The notes under the pieces: model-generated
What the model was told of the DNA's origin: nothing
Databases searched by the model: none
Seen by the model: the letters and a program-made list of their open reading frames with translations, nothing else
In this document: positions 62,850 through 64,000 of the stretch, in pieces
How positions within the stretch are numbered: the first letter of the stretch is position 1
Layout: each line of letters begins with the position of its first letter
Made by a program: the position numbers and the translations under genes
DNA from: Eurosta solidaginis
Taxonomy: Eukaryota; Arthropoda; Insecta; Diptera; Tephritidae
Reading direction: 5' to 3'
DNA: 64,000 bases
NCBI RefSeq assembly: GCF_040869045.1
Contig: NC_090320.1
Location: 248,124,978 to 248,188,977 of the forward strand

Positions 62850-63470
62850 TTCCAAGCATGTCACCAACCATATTTTCAATTGTAACGTGGAACCTACGCC
62901 TCTAACACCAATTTTCCTAGAGTCCACTCCTGTTGAAACTCCCAGTTTCTTGGACTCCCGTTAGAGGACTTTGGTCCAGTTCGATTTTTGGTTTCAACTG
63001 GGAAGCGGCAGCTATTCACAGCTCAGTTAAAAATGTTTTTAGGCTTAGTTTGGTTGAGCTGGAAACAAAAACCAGGCTGGTGGGATGGCTTGTCGCTCCC
63101 CTGTTTGTGAATGTGGAAGGTTGGGATGGGCAGAGCATCCTTGGGCATGTCTTAAGGATAGCTTTTGTCCTCCCTGGCGTGGTGCCATTTAAAAATCAAA
63201 AAATTTACATTGTTACGAGAAATAACGGAATGTATATATTATTGAATAACGGAGTTACTGTGAATAACGGAGCTATTGTGAAAAACGGAGGAACATGTGA
63301 AATGAAACGACAATCTAGAAGGACCATATGATTTTGTACCTGGTGCTGTGGTCATAGAATCCTCCCATTAATCCCAAATCCCAAAAAAAAAGAGGACTTT
63401 ATGACAATTTGTGAGTGGTCGTGCTCATTGAATGGGGCAAAGCACTATTAAGACAACAACAAAAACAGCT
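62850..63470 (+). pseudogene. Jockey-like LINE 3' end, second copy, interrupted by a retroposon
   Basis: Bases 62855-62965 match the coding end of the LINE at 32980-33115 (CATGTCACCAACCATATTTTCAA, GTGGAACCTACGCC, CTCCTGTTGAAACT) with frame-breaking indels. The 3' UTR resumes at 63401 (TATGACAATTTGTGAGTGGTCG) and ends with AAGACAACAACAAAAACAGC. The two parts are separated by an insertion with a 10-bp target duplication (next entry). Confidence 0.75.
62973..63390 (+). mobile_element. Poly(A)-tailed retroposon of unknown family
   Basis: Flanked by AGAGGACTTT on both sides (62963-62972 and 63391-63400) and ends in CCCAAATCCCAAAAAAAA. These are the marks of target-primed retroposition. The 418-bp insert starts GGTCCAGTTCGATTTTTGG. 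It has a local direct repeat around AATAACGGA(A/G) (63219-63290), but no recognised domain and no clear tRNA-like head. It could be a 5'-truncated LINE or a processed transcript. Confidence 0.75.
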
Positions 63471-63505
63471 GTATGTGCCGTGAGAGGGCCTAAAATTAAA
63501 CCAAC

Positions 63506-63598
63506 CCTTAGCTTCAAATTGCTTCTCTGTTCTCCAAAACATATTTGGATTTAAAAAAAACATGTTTTGGAGAGCAGTGATGCAATTTTAAGCTAAGG
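63506..63598. other. Imperfect hairpin with 37-nt arms
   Basis: 63506-63542 pairs with 63562-63598 at 33 of 37 positions, with mismatches spread singly, and the loop is 19 nt. Size and mismatch pattern are like a microRNA precursor, but a worn small TIR element would look the same. Confidence 0.5.
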
Positions 63599-64000
63599 AT
63601 CGGTGGGTTGTGTTTTTGCTCGTCATATGAATACAACAAAAACATTAAGGCATCTCAGATTAGTTACAGTAGAAACGACTTAAACCGTTGTAATTTCACG
63701 AACCGTGTAACACAGCTATTCATTTTAAAGAACATGTTCGGGCCCGCAAACGTTATCATACAAAGTCGGTAAATTCCTCTGTCAACTCACTCCGTATGAT
63801 GCGGCTATTTACGTCGAGTATCCTATTCTTGCAGAAGAGGAAAGCAAATTTCTGGGAGAGGGTCGTCATACTAGTTCAACTTCGATTTAATTAATAAAAG
63901 AGGCTCAAATGTGGAACCAATGCCGCCAAAGGGTTTTTTTATGGTTCAATACTGTGGAAACTGCCAGTTTCGCTGGACTGTTCGGCCTATAAACCTTACT
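63599..64000. other. Unassigned end of window
   Basis: No feature supported; 63820-63990 may be further LINE debris (GAACCAATGCCGCCAAAGG, GTGGAAACTGCCAGTTTC resemble the Jockey-like C-terminus around VEPTPL and PVETASF). Confidence 0.35.

Overview
The window looks like repeat-dense intergenic or pericentric DNA from a higher fly (Diptera, Brachycera). The repeat mix (DINE-1/Helentron-type elements, Ty3/gypsy elements with tRNA-Lys and tRNA-Leu primer sites, LOA/R1-, RTE- and Jockey-type LINE ends, a tRNA-headed SINE) suggests a tephritid fruit fly, but that assignment is inference from memory of repeat families, not a search result. There is no convincing multi-exon host gene, rRNA, functional tRNA or CRISPR array. 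The best coding sequences belong to transposons.

Left part (1-13.4 kb): a decayed LINE; a terminal-inverted-repeat (TIR) element broken by a solo LTR (perfect 5-bp target duplication) and by a SINE; an ATCGAT-rich satellite; more SINE and LINE debris; and a DINE-1-like element with six internal repeats of about 145 bp.

Middle (13.4-28.2 kb): two LTR retrotransposons. The first (13855-21579, minus strand) has 1.15 and 1.35 kb LTRs that differ by three units of a 65-bp array, and a gag start codon lying in the tRNA-Lys primer binding site. Gag-pro is largely open, but pol is broken by frameshifts in A-runs. The second (23825-27687, plus strand) has two 676-bp LTRs of nearly identical sequence, a 4-bp target duplication, a SAP-domain Gag with stops, a protease and an integrase tail. 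Its RT, RNase H and integrase core are deleted, so it must have moved in trans.

Right-middle (28-58 kb): LINE 3' ends; a 0.4-kb repeat family that shares a CAA-type tail with a Jockey-like LINE; four Helentron-like elements with a terminal hairpin; satellites with periods of about 11 and 40 bp; two SINE copies with 11-12-bp target duplications; two MITEs; a GGGAGT-type minisatellite; and a 1.1-kb near-perfect inverted repeat with a tRNA-like sequence in each arm. One small cysteine-rich, possibly secreted ORF (44695-45081, minus) is the best candidate for a non-transposon gene.

Right end (58.3-64 kb): a second copy of the TIR element (TTA target duplication) contains a complete PIF/Harbinger transposon (59051-61863). 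Its three-exon transposase is open and has all three catalytic acidic residues, while its partner Myb/SANT-like gene has two in-frame stops and a start codon split by an intron. Comparing the two copies of the outer element gives the empty sites for both the Harbinger and the solo-LTR insertions, so the nesting order can be read directly.
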